This document shows positions 14,098 through 21,171 of a stretch of 64,000 nt of DNA, piece by piece. The translations under genes were made by a program, and so were the position numbers. The first letter of the stretch is position 1, and every line of letters begins with the position of its first letter. Where the stretch lies: assembly GCA_006212045.1 (NCBI GenBank), contig PZPK01000005.1:1-64000 (forward strand). Reading direction: 5' to 3'. This stretch comes from Oleiphilus sp. (GTDB lineage Bacteria; Pseudomonadota; Gammaproteobacteria; Pseudomonadales; Oleiphilaceae). Below the pieces are notes generated by a model. That model saw only the letters and a program-made list of their open reading frames with translations, was not told the origin of the DNA and made no database searches.

Positions 14098-15393
14098 ATG
14101 TCAACACACATTGTCATCATTGGAGGCGGCGCAGGCGGACTGGTACTGGCAACGAAATTGGGAAACACGCTCGGTAAGCGCGGGCAGGCAAAAATAACCC
14201 TGGTGGATGCGGAGCCCACACATTTGTGGAAGCCTCGCCTGCACGAAGTTGCCGCAGGCGTCATCGACTCTCATGTCGATGAACTGGCCTATGCCGCGCA
14301 CGCGAGACAGCATCACTTTCACTTTGTACTGGGCAGGCTTCAGAATCTCGATCGTCAGGGTCAAAGCGTCACGCTGGCAGCGCACATGCTGGACGGCGAC
14401 GAGATCATTCCGGAAAGGACGCTGCAATACGATACCCTGGTGCTCGCTCTGGGTAGCCAGACCAACGATTTTGGTACCGAAGGCGCTCGTGAGCACTGTA
14501 TTTTTCTGGACCAGCGCCAGGCTGCAGAAAAGTTGCGCCGCGAATTCCTGAATACCTATCTGAAAGCCTCGGCCAACGAAACCTCCGGTGAGCATGCCTT
14601 TGACATCGCCATTATCGGCGCCGGCGCGACTGGCGTCGAGCTGGCGGCAGAACTCGACCATGCAGCAGACGCGCTCTATCTCTATGGTCTGGACAGCATT
14701 CAACCCGAAAATGTCACGATTACGATTATCGAAGCGGCAGAGCGGGTGATGCCAGCCCTGTTGCCCAAAGCGTCCGAAGCCATCGAAAAGCAACTACGCA
14801 GCATGAATATCCAGGTGCTATGCAACGAACGCGTCACCCGTGTTGGCGCAGATGGCGTTGACACCGAAAGCGGTAAACATATCCCGGCACGCTTGAAGGT
14901 CTGGTCTGCCGGGGTCAAGGCCTCTCCGCTATTGCAACAGCTGGACGGTTTAAGCACTAACCGCATTCACCAGATCAAGGTGGATACCCGGTTACGCAGT
15001 CTGGATGACAGCCGTATCTACGCGCTGGGGGATTGCGCCGAATGTATCCCGGCTGGCGCCGAAACAGCCCTGCCACCACGTGCACAAGTTGCGGCACAAC
15101 AAGCCGACTACCTCGCCCGCTCATTGATTCGGGAACACCGGGGCAAGCGCAGCAAGGATTTCGTTTACAAGGATAAAGGCTCGTTGGTATCGCTCAGCAA
15201 AAGAGGAAGCGTCGGGCAATTAATGGGGAATTTAAGTGGCGATTTCACCTTCGAAGGCAAACTGGCACGATGGTTTTACATCATGCTCTATCGCCTGCAT
15301 CAGCGTTCTTTGCACGGCACTTTCAAAATGCTGCTTCTGATGCTGCGTGATCGCCTGAATAAACGCACCAATCCGACGATTAAACTGCATTAA
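14098..15393 (+). CDS. type II NADH dehydrogenase-like FAD oxidoreductase
   Basis: Membrane-associated flavoprotein of the NDH-2 family, which passes electrons from NADH to quinone without pumping protons. The start was set to the ATG with AAGGA about 9 nt upstream, giving MSTHIVIIGGGAGGLVLATKLG, the FAD-binding GxGxxG fold. A second dinucleotide fold for NAD(P)H is visible near residue 165 (IAIIGAGATGVELAAEL). The late motif IYALGDCAE is the second FAD contact. The C-terminal ~60 residues are basic and amphipathic (WFYIMLYRLHQRSLHGTFKMLLLML), the membrane anchor of this family. At 431 residues it has the usual length. Monocistronic; a nested palindrome precedes it. E. coli-type ndh is the closest naming, but paralogues exist, so I leave the symbol blank. 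Confidence 0.88.
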   Translation: MSTHIVIIGGGAGGLVLATKLGNTLGKRGQAKITLVDAEPTHLWKPRLHEVAAGVIDSHVDELAYAAHARQHHFHFVLGRLQNLDRQGQSVTLAAHMLDGDEIIPERTLQYDTLVLALGSQTNDFGTEGAREHCIFLDQRQAAEKLRREFLNTYLKASANETSGEHAFDIAIIGAGATGVELAAELDHAADALYLYGLDSIQPENVTITIIEAAERVMPALLPKASEAIEKQLRSMNIQVLCNERVTRVGADGVDTESGKHIPARLKVWSAGVKASPLLQQLDGLSTNRIHQIKVDTRLRSLDDSRIYALGDCAECIPAGAETALPPRAQVAAQQADYLARSLIREHRGKRSKDFVYKDKGSLVSLSKRGSVGQLMGNLSGDFTFEGKLARWFYIMLYRLHQRSLHGTFKMLLLMLRDRLNKRTNPTIKLH

Positions 15394-15697
15394 ATGGAGA
15401 GAGCTCGGTGTACCAAACATTTGAGCCACCGGGCTTCAGCACTTGAAGGAGTTGTTTTACATTTTTCCGAAGACGCCAAAGTCATATAGCGCTGCAGCAT
15501 CTTCCTAAGATGCGTTTCTACTGTGACCTCTCCCCCGTTATTAGAACCATGACCTTGATGAGATTTCCAGCATTGAGGTCTCCTGAAATTATTAAATGAA
15601 ACGACTTATTGATGCGAGGTCAGGGCTTAATTAAAGTATAAGAAAGCATTCATATGTTTGCAGCCGACCTATCTAATTAAGAGATATAAGAGGTTTG
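15394..15697. other. intergenic region between the dehydrogenase and the Fic gene
   Basis: About 300 bp in which the composition changes from the GC-rich core to the A+T-rich Fic module (from about 15580 onward). No gene, terminator with a T-run or direct-repeat boundary was recognised. Confidence 0.4.
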
Positions 15698-16285
15698 CTA
15701 CGACCTAACAAACTTAAGCAGCAACGAGTAATCATGATTATCTGCAACATATAATGCTTCTAGATATCTCTTCCTTGTCTCACCGGCATCAACAAGATTG
15801 TTGCTTCCCCAGCTAAAGCGCTCTTGACCTAGAGAGACCAACAATGCATCCCCTGCTATACGTGAGTGTCGGCCATTACCGTTCGGAAATGGATGAATTT
15901 TAACGAGGCGATGAGCAAAGCGTGCAGCGATCTCGTCTGGTTCATAACTACCGTACTTGACCCAACATTTACAGTCATCGATTAAATTGCGTAGATCTAT
16001 CGCGATCTGAACTGGATCAACACCGATGTTTCGTTCTGTCTTCCTAAATTGTCCCGCCCACTTCCAGACATCTCCAAGCATTTTTTTGTGAAGGTCTTTC
16101 AGAAATTTTTCAGATAATACATCCCTGTTTCTTAGAAAGGTCCACTCTTCTGCTTTCAAAATGTTGCGCTGTTCCGCCTCATTAAGCTCTGAGCGTATTG
16201 ATATATATGATGGGATGAGTTCTAACTTTTCTTCTTCCGTTAAAGGTGTCGAAGCTTCATCTTCTTCTATCAATGGATCACTCAT
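15698..16285 (-). CDS. Fic-domain protein, mobile mystery protein B (MmpB)
   Basis: 195-residue Fic-fold protein of the 'mobile mystery protein B' family. The catalytic loop HPFPNGNGRHSR (about residues 131-142) keeps the His, the GNGR and final Arg of the Fic motif HxFx(D/E)GNGRxxR, but has Asn at the Asp/Glu position that normally holds magnesium. Fic enzymes usually transfer AMP or another nucleotide to target hydroxyls and often act as toxins. The N-terminal segment SELNEAEQRN precedes the Fic core and could include an inhibitory helix (SxxxE is seen, but the expected Gly/Asn after Glu is Ala). Its ATG overlaps the stop of MmpA by 4 bp, so the two are coupled. The DNA is distinctly A+T-rich (one 60-base line counted by hand has 21 G+C), which suggests horizontal transfer. 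Confidence 0.88.
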   Translation of the reverse strand: MSDPLIEEDEASTPLTEEEKLELIPSYISIRSELNEAEQRNILKAEEWTFLRNRDVLSEKFLKDLHKKMLGDVWKWAGQFRKTERNIGVDPVQIAIDLRNLIDDCKCWVKYGSYEPDEIAARFAHRLVKIHPFPNGNGRHSRIAGDALLVSLGQERFSWGSNNLVDAGETRKRYLEALYVADNHDYSLLLKFVRS

Positions 16286-16752
16286 TCATCTTCCTTCCAA
16301 ATATTTGAACCGGCCTTCTCTAGAATTTTGCGAACCATCAGCTCAAATTGGACCTGCTCATCTTCATCCAGTACTGATTGTGCTTCCAGTGCCATATTGT
16401 GTCCCGTTACGGCTAGTTTCTTCTTAGCCAGGATTCTAGCTCTCTCTTCAACCAATTCGGTTAGCGGCCTTCTTGGAACCAAGGTATAGACCAACTTGCA
16501 ATCCATAGCATTCGCAGCTCGCTCTAGAGTACCCAAAGTTATGGACCCCATGTTCTCAGACTTCTCAATATCTACGATACGAGGCTGGCTTACCCCCATT
16601 CGTTTTCCTAGCTGTTTAGTAGTAAGCCCCAAAGCTTCACGAATAGCCTTTATCCAACCTCGATGTGGCCTAGCAAACACTTCTAAATGTCTCGCAAGCT
16701 CTAAGCGTTTATCTAGCTGTTTTCTCGCGATAACTCTATCTTCTGCACGCAT
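16282..16752 (-). CDS. HTH (XRE-type) regulator, mobile mystery protein A (MmpA)
   Basis: 156-residue partner of MmpB. The N-terminal half has RKQLDKRL followed by WIKAIREALGLTTKQLGKRMGVSQPRIVDIEKSE, a Cro/C1-type helix-turn-helix (about residues 33-66), then GSITLGTLERAANAMDCKLVYTLVPRRPL, typical of the MmpA family. A charged helical tail follows (about 110-156). It probably represses its own operon and may counteract MmpB; both are inferences from the toxin-antitoxin-like layout. It is the first gene of the pair, with a promoter and inverted repeat directly upstream. Same low GC as mmpB. Confidence 0.88.
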   Translation of the reverse strand: MRAEDRVIARKQLDKRLELARHLEVFARPHRGWIKAIREALGLTTKQLGKRMGVSQPRIVDIEKSENMGSITLGTLERAANAMDCKLVYTLVPRRPLTELVEERARILAKKKLAVTGHNMALEAQSVLDEDEQVQFELMVRKILEKAGSNIWKEDE

Positions 16753-16786
16753 ATTAATAACCGAAACACTATTAAATATATTACAA

Positions 16787-16814
16787 ATAATAACCTATAG
16801 GGTATTAGGTTCAA
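16787..16814 (-). promoter_or_regulatory. mmpAB promoter with internal inverted repeat
   Basis: On the minus strand TTGAAC (16809-16814) and TATTAT (16787-16792) are 16 bp apart, a sound sigma-70-like pair about 35 bp before the mmpA start. The repeat AACCTA / TAGGTT (16792-16811) lies inside the spacer, where a bound HTH protein would block polymerase, as expected for autorepression by MmpA. Confidence 0.6.
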
Positions 16815-17065
16815 CTTTTTATATAGCTTTTATATTATTTTTAATTTTTTAAATAATCTATTCATTATAGAAATTTGCTTAGGGACGCGCTTCTTTATAA
16901 ACCCTGAATCGCCTTCAGGCTCGCAAAGTGATACAGAAACTGAAAGAGGTTCTCAGCAACTTTTTATGTAAACATGTGAAAGCGAACACAAGCCAAAGCG
17001 CCTACATTCAAAATTAGACGCACTGGAGAACAAAAAGAAAATCTTGGTAAGCTATTGATTTTAAA
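16815..17065. other. A+T-rich intergenic region between mmpA promoter and tRNA-Leu
   Basis: About 250 bp, very A+T-rich up to about 16880. A short hairpin CCTGAA-TCGCC-TTCAGG (16903-16919) lies about 150 bp downstream of tRNA-Leu in its transcription direction and may be a weak terminator. No integrase gene and no clear attachment repeat are seen. Confidence 0.35.
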
Positions 17066-17152
17066 TGGTGCCCGGGGCCGGAATCGAACCGGCACGACCC
17101 GAAGGTCGACAGATTTTAAGTCTGTTGCGTCTACCAATTTCGCCACCCGGGC
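17066..17152 (-). tRNA. tRNA-Leu(UAA)
   Basis: Minus-strand cloverleaf beginning GCCCGGGTGGCGAAATTGG and ending with encoded CCA. The anticodon loop is CTTAAAA, giving anticodon UAA. It has the long variable arm expected of tRNA-Leu (CGACCTTCGGGTCG) and the T-loop GGTTCGATTCC. 87 nt including CCA. Last of three tRNA genes transcribed Gly-Cys-Leu. Confidence 0.97.
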
Positions 17153-17275
17153 TTTGGGGTGGGCTTCGGGTTGGGCTACATATGCCAGAATCATCGACAA
17201 GCTGTCGACGCAACCCTGCGGCAAGCTGCGCTTGCACTCTTTATTCCCTTGCGGTCGCTTCCGGCTCCTGCCTCT

Positions 17276-17352
17276 CGCGACACTTGTGCGTCCTGCACAT
17301 CGGTCGCTCTTGGACTTCCTGTCCCCGCGACACTTGTGCGTCCTGCACATCG
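17276..17352. repeat. 27-bp direct repeat in the tRNA spacer
   Basis: CGCGACACTTGTGCGTCC followed by TGCACATCG occurs twice, at 17276-17302 and 17326-17352, with a 50-bp period and no mismatch. The second copy runs directly into the partial tRNA-Leu duplicate. Looks like the residue of a local duplication. Confidence 0.8.
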
Positions 17353-17375
17353 TCTACCAATTTCGCCACCCGGGC
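17351..17375 (-). pseudogene. duplicated 5' fragment of tRNA-Leu
   Basis: 25 bp identical to the first 25 nt of the real tRNA-Leu (copy at 17128-17152): acceptor 5' strand and D-arm, with no anticodon or T-arm. It lies 200 bp upstream of the intact gene in the direction of transcription, so it would be transcribed before it if both share a promoter. Confidence 0.8.
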
Positions 17376-17407
17376 CGGGGGACTTTTACAACTGAGTGCT
17401 GGAAAAA

Positions 17408-17481
17408 TGGAGGCGCGAGCCGGAGTCGAACCGGCCTACGTGGATTTGCAATCCAGTGCATAACCGCTTTGCTATCGCGCC
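17408..17481 (-). tRNA. tRNA-Cys(GCA)
   Basis: Minus-strand cloverleaf starting GGCGCGATAGCAAAGCGG, anticodon loop TTGCAAA (anticodon GCA), T-loop GGTTCGACTCC, encoded CCA. 74 nt. Middle gene of the Gly-Cys-Leu cluster, a combination also found next to pgsA in Pseudomonas as recalled. Confidence 0.97.
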
Positions 17482-17535
17482 ATAACCTGTTTGGCAGTGA
17501 GTGCATCAACCCCGATTCTGGGGAGCGGGATTGCA

Positions 17536-17598
17536 GCAATCCAGTGCACTCTTTACCTTTTTGTCGGGCTATCGCCCTCGGCGCTTTGCTATCGCGCC
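17536..17598 (-). pseudogene. duplicated, interrupted 5' half of tRNA-Cys
   Basis: Two blocks match tRNA-Cys exactly: the first 17 nt (GGCGCGATAGCAAAGCG, at 17582-17598) and 13 nt around the anticodon stem (TGCACTGGATTGC, at 17536-17548). Between them the normal 4-nt D-loop piece is replaced by 33 nt containing GGGC-GATA-GCCC. The 3' half is absent. It lies 55 bp upstream of the intact gene, the same arrangement as the tRNA-Leu fragment. Confidence 0.75.
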
Positions 17599-17635
17599 TG
17601 CACTCCCAATATAGAGCATTAGGTGTGCCTTTAAC

Positions 17636-17664
17636 AAAAAACCTCGGATGTACCGAGGTTTTTT
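17636..17664 (-). terminator. rho-independent terminator after tRNA-Gly
   Basis: AAAAAACCTCGG, loop ATGTA, CCGAGGTTTTTT: a symmetric stem of 7 GC-rich pairs with six T on either strand. It starts 6 bp after the 3' end of tRNA-Gly, so tRNA-Cys and tRNA-Leu likely need read-through or another promoter. Confidence 0.9.
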
Positions 17665-17669
17665 ATAAT

Positions 17670-17745
17670 TGGAGCGGGAAACGAGATTCGAACTCGCGAC
17701 CCCAACCTTGGCAAGGTTGTGCTCTACCAGCTGAGCTATTCCCGC
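17670..17745 (-). tRNA. tRNA-Gly(GCC)
   Basis: Minus-strand cloverleaf GCGGGAATAGCTCAGCTGG ..., anticodon loop TTGCCAA (anticodon GCC), T-loop AGTTCGAATCT, encoded CCA. 76 nt. First gene of the tRNA cluster, about 130 bp after pgsA, with its own promoter. Confidence 0.98.
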
Positions 17746-17821
17746 GTAAACTGTTAGATATTTCACTTGTTCTCACAAGTGCTGGCTTAAACCGGCTCAG
17801 GCTGCCCCCAGCGAGGGCGAT

Positions 17822-17849
17822 ATATTAACGGATTGACTTGGACTGTCAA
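17822..17849 (-). promoter_or_regulatory. sigma-70 promoter of the tRNA cluster
   Basis: Minus strand: perfect -35 TTGACA (17844-17849), 16-bp spacer, -10 TAATAT (17822-17827), followed by a GC-rich stretch CGCCCTCGC typical of stringently controlled stable-RNA promoters. Start site would be near 17815, giving a leader of about 70 nt before tRNA-Gly. Confidence 0.75.
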
Positions 17850-17878
17850 GCCAGAAAAAAGCCTTGGTCGAATTAATT

Positions 17879-18427
17879 TCAATCGTTGGCAAACAGGTCT
17901 GACCAGGAGGCGGTCAGGTACTGCAGCATGGACCAGAGCGTCAGGCCGGCAGCCATATACATTAAAAACATACCGAACCAGTAGGACCAGGCCTGCACGG
18001 CCCCCACCAGCAGAAAGAAGATGCAACTCATCTGGCACATGGTCTTGACCTTGCCGACATAGCCAACAGCAATATTGTCCCGTTTGCCACGTTCTGCCAT
18101 CCACTCTCGAAGCGCAGAGACGACAATTTCGCGCCCTATAATCACCATTGCCGGGGCGGTAACCCAGACGCTTTGGTAATGCTCGATGATCACCGCCAGG
18201 GAAATGGCAACCATCAGTTTGTCAGCCACCGGATCCAGAAACGCTCCGAAGGGCGTGGTCTGGTTGAGCTTGCGTGCCAGGTAGCCGTCGAACCAGTCGG
18301 TTACGGCGGCAATCCAGAATAACGCAGCGCAGGCGTAGTAATTCCAGTCGATTGGTAAGTAATAGGCAATCACAAAGACCGGAATCAGTATGATGCGCGA
18401 GAGCGTCAGGATATTGGGTAAGTTCAT
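17879..18427 (-). CDS. pgsA: CDP-diacylglycerol-glycerol-3-phosphate 3-phosphatidyltransferase
   Basis: Inner-membrane enzyme that makes phosphatidylglycerol phosphate from CDP-diacylglycerol and glycerol-3-phosphate, the committed step to anionic phospholipids. The 182-residue protein starts MNLPNILTLSRIILIP, has several transmembrane helices, and carries the full CDP-alcohol phosphotransferase signature DG(x)2AR(x)8G(x)3D(x)3D in the segment DWFDGYLARKLNQTTPFGAF followed by LDPVADK. It lies 23 bp downstream of uvrC in a gacA-uvrC-pgsA operon, the conserved gammaproteobacterial order. Confidence 0.96.
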   Translation of the reverse strand: MNLPNILTLSRIILIPVFVIAYYLPIDWNYYACAALFWIAAVTDWFDGYLARKLNQTTPFGAFLDPVADKLMVAISLAVIIEHYQSVWVTAPAMVIIGREIVVSALREWMAERGKRDNIAVGYVGKVKTMCQMSCIFFLLVGAVQAWSYWFGMFLMYMAAGLTLWSMLQYLTASWSDLFAND

Positions 18428-18450
18428 ACGTAAGACTGCATTGCCTGGGT

Positions 18451-20325
18451 TTACTCTCCGTGCAGGGAGAGGTAGATATGCTCGGCCATTTGGGCGCTAA
18501 TGCCCGATACCTTCGCGATTTCATCAATTGATGCCTGTTTGATCCCCTGAACACTGCCAAAGTAGCGCAGTAGTTCTTTACGGCGTTTGGGACCCACGCC
18601 TTCAATTTGTTCCAGCGCCGATTGGCGCCTGGCCTTATCGCGCCGGTTTCGGTGCCCGGTAATGGCAAAGCGGTGCGATTCGTCTCTAATCTGCTGGATC
18701 AAATGCAAGCCAGGGTTGTCAGACGCGCACAGCACTGTTTTATAGTTTTCTTGATCGGTGGGGATCAGAAGTGTTTCCATTCCGGGCTTACGTGTTGACC
18801 CTTTGGCCACACCCACCAGCTTGATGTCGCGCAAGTTTAACGTGTTAAAGACCTCTACGGCCAGACCCAGTTGGCCCTTTCCGCCATCAATAAAGACGAT
18901 ATCGGGGCGCTTGTCGGAATTCTCTTTCAGATTCCGGTATCGACGACTGAGCACCTGTCGCATGGCGGCGTAATCATCACCCCCCTGGATGTCATCAATA
19001 TTAAAGAGTCGGTAGTCTGACTTGAGCGGTCCGTGCTCATTAAATACCACGCAGGAGGCGACAGTCTTTTCTCCGGAACTGTGGCTGATATCAAAGCACT
19101 CCATGCGTCTGGGCCGCTCTTCAAGCTCGAGTAGCGCTGCCAGCGCGTCGAACCGGTGAAAGATATTCTCACGGTTTTCCAGAAACGTTTTAAGCGCACT
19201 CTCGGCGTTGGTGAGTGCCAGTTTTTGCCATTGGGCCCGCACCGACTTCACCTTGTCGGCAAAACGAATGCCGCTGAAACCCAGAGATGACAGGGCATCC
19301 AGAATCAGGGCCTTGTTTTCCAGTGACAGGGGCAGCACCACTTCTTTCGGCAGGTCCCGGCTTTGGCTCTGACCAACATAATACTGCTCTATAAACGCTG
19401 AAAGCCTTTCTTTTGAAGACAACTCCAGAGGCAATTTAGGGAAATAGTTCTTGTGCCCGAGAATCCTGCCGTTGCGCACGTACAACATGGAGAATGCCAC
19501 GACGCCCGGCCCCTCAGCCATTGCTACCACATCAATATCGAGCCGCCCTGACTCCGCGGCCTGGCTTTCCTGGACATGCCTGAGATGTCCAATCTGATCC
19601 CTCAGTTCGGCAGCTTTTTCGAATTCCAAGCGCTCGGCATACTGTTCCATTTGATCCATCAGGTCGCGCAGCAGTTCAGGATTACGCCCCTGCAGAAACA
19701 TCACCACATGCTCGACGTCCTTTTGGTACTCTTCCTGACTGACGAGCCCGACACATGGCGCTTTGCAACGATTGATCTGGTGCTGCAGACAGGGTCGTGA
19801 CCGGTTGCGATAGAAGCTTTCGTCACACTGCCGGACCTTGAACAGCTTCTCCAGCAGATTGAGGCTCTCGCGCACCGAGGCGGCACTGGGGAAGGGACCA
19901 AAATACTGGCCGGTCTTACCCTTGCTGCGCACACGCTTCAACTTCAGGGACGGGTATTCCTTGTCACTGGCCAGATAAATGTAGGGGTAAGACTTGTCGT
20001 CTCTAAGCAGGATGTTATAGGGCGGCTTCAGGCTCTTGATCAGATTCTGTTCCAGAATCAGCGCCTCGGTCTCGCTGTGCGTCAGTGTGACTTCAATTTT
20101 GGCAATCCGGCTAACCAGGGCCTGGGTCTTGAGCGAAAGCCCCTGCTTGAGAAAATAACTGCCTAAACGGTTTTTGAGATTTTTGGCCTTGCCAACATAG
20201 AGAATGTCGTCTTCTTGGCCGAACATGCGATAGACACCCGGACCGGTGGAAACCCTGCGAAGATACGCTTTGGCATCAAATTCTGCTTGGGGGGAACTGT
20301 CCGCTGTGTCTTTCTCAGGCACCAT
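18451..20325 (-). CDS. uvrC: excinuclease ABC subunit C (UvrC)
   Basis: Dual-incision nuclease of nucleotide excision repair, acting on the UvrB-DNA complex. The 624-residue protein contains, in order, the GIY-YIG nuclease (about 25-100; GPGVYRMFGQEDDILYVGKA), a Cys-containing region (RPCLQHQINRCKAPCVG), the UVR motif that binds UvrB (about 210-240; EQYAERLEFEKAAELRDQI), the RNase H-like 5' nuclease (ECFDISHSSGEKTVASCVVF ... DIVFIDGGKGQLG) and two C-terminal helix-hairpin-helix motifs (EGVGPKRRKELLRYFGS). Full length for the family. Its ATG overlaps the end of gacA by 11 bp, a conserved coupling. Confidence 0.97.
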   Translation of the reverse strand: MVPEKDTADSSPQAEFDAKAYLRRVSTGPGVYRMFGQEDDILYVGKAKNLKNRLGSYFLKQGLSLKTQALVSRIAKIEVTLTHSETEALILEQNLIKSLKPPYNILLRDDKSYPYIYLASDKEYPSLKLKRVRSKGKTGQYFGPFPSAASVRESLNLLEKLFKVRQCDESFYRNRSRPCLQHQINRCKAPCVGLVSQEEYQKDVEHVVMFLQGRNPELLRDLMDQMEQYAERLEFEKAAELRDQIGHLRHVQESQAAESGRLDIDVVAMAEGPGVVAFSMLYVRNGRILGHKNYFPKLPLELSSKERLSAFIEQYYVGQSQSRDLPKEVVLPLSLENKALILDALSSLGFSGIRFADKVKSVRAQWQKLALTNAESALKTFLENRENIFHRFDALAALLELEERPRRMECFDISHSSGEKTVASCVVFNEHGPLKSDYRLFNIDDIQGGDDYAAMRQVLSRRYRNLKENSDKRPDIVFIDGGKGQLGLAVEVFNTLNLRDIKLVGVAKGSTRKPGMETLLIPTDQENYKTVLCASDNPGLHLIQQIRDESHRFAITGHRNRRDKARRQSALEQIEGVGPKRRKELLRYFGSVQGIKQASIDEIAKVSGISAQMAEHIYLSLHGE

Positions 20326-20950
20326 TTACTTCGATGAGTCCGTTGCGTACCGCCAGAAGTGTTAACTCAACATCGCTGGTTATGCCGAGTTTTTCAAAGA
20401 TACGGTAGCGATAACTGTTGACGGTTTTGGGGCTCAGGCACAGCGTATCCGAAATATACTGTACCTTCTGACAATCCATAATCATGGTGGCAATTTGCAG
20501 TTCACGTTCTGACAGGACATCAAATGGAGAGGCTTCGCGTTCATTCAGAGCCATCGCCTGCGCGATATCGGAACTGATATATCGCTCACCCTGATGGGCT
20601 TTTTTGATCGCCCTGATCATTTCCGAAACATGGCTGCTTTTGGAGACATAGGCTGACGCACCTGCCTCCATAACGCGCGAAGGGTATGGGTCATCCGTAC
20701 AGGCGGACACTACGACAACCTTGGTGGATTCACTGGCCCGACGAATACGTCTGGCGGCTTCAAGCCCACCTATCCCGGGCATTTTCAGGTCAAGCAATAC
20801 GACATCAGCGGAAACGGTTTTGACGGCTTCGACGGCTTCTTCCCCTGAGCTGGCTTCACCCAACACCTCAATAGACGGGTCATCATTGAGCATGCGCGCA
20901 ATACCGGCACGAATCAGGTCGTGGTCATCTACAACCAACACCTTTATCAA
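20315..20950 (-). CDS. gacA: GacA/UvrY two-component response regulator
   Basis: Response regulator of the GacS/GacA (BarA/UvrY) pathway, which activates small RNAs that titrate CsrA/RsmA and so controls secondary metabolism, biofilm and virulence traits. The 211-residue protein has a receiver domain with the acidic pair DD, phospho-acceptor Asp54 (VLLDLKMPG) and Lys in SKSS, then a LuxR/FixJ-type helix-turn-helix (LSERELQIATMIMD ... LSPKTVNSYRYRIFEKL). It starts with TTG, with GAGGG about 9 nt upstream; gacA in pseudomonads is also known for a TTG start. First gene of gacA-uvrC-pgsA. The cognate kinase is not in the window. Confidence 0.95.
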   Translation of the reverse strand: MIKVLVVDDHDLIRAGIARMLNDDPSIEVLGEASSGEEAVEAVKTVSADVVLLDLKMPGIGGLEAARRIRRASESTKVVVVSACTDDPYPSRVMEAGASAYVSKSSHVSEMIRAIKKAHQGERYISSDIAQAMALNEREASPFDVLSERELQIATMIMDCQKVQYISDTLCLSPKTVNSYRYRIFEKLGITSDVELTLLAVRNGLIEVNGA

Positions 20951-21026
20951 GAGAATACCCTCGTTCCCCTATGGGAGCTTATGATCTGTTTCACGACTGC
21001 GATACAAAAGTTTTTGTTATTAGGCT

Positions 21027-21042
21027 GCGAGCGAACGCTCGC
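21027..21042. repeat. perfect hairpin upstream of gacA
   Basis: GCGAGCG-AA-CGCTCGC, a 7-bp perfect inverted repeat in the 221-bp gap between gacA and the 149-residue upstream gene. No T-run on either side. It could end the upstream transcript weakly or be a binding site near the gacA promoter. Confidence 0.4.
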
Positions 21043-21171
21043 TTTCCAAGCTAACCGGGGTCATTATATGCGCTTTGCGGCAAAAACTCGCGCACAATTT
21101 TCGGCAAAAAAACAACTGAAGCACAAAGCTCCAGTTGTACAGTTCTCAAGTTTCAACCTTGCCGGGCGTTG

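Noticed and set aside
17066-17152. tRNA-Leu as a phage/element attachment site for the Fic module
   Set aside because: The duplicated segment is the 5' end of the tRNA and lies on the side away from the module; no integrase or flanking att repeat around mmpAB was seen.
17055-17828. 257-residue and other plus-strand ORFs across the tRNA region
   Set aside because: They run antisense through three confirmed tRNA genes and spacer repeats.
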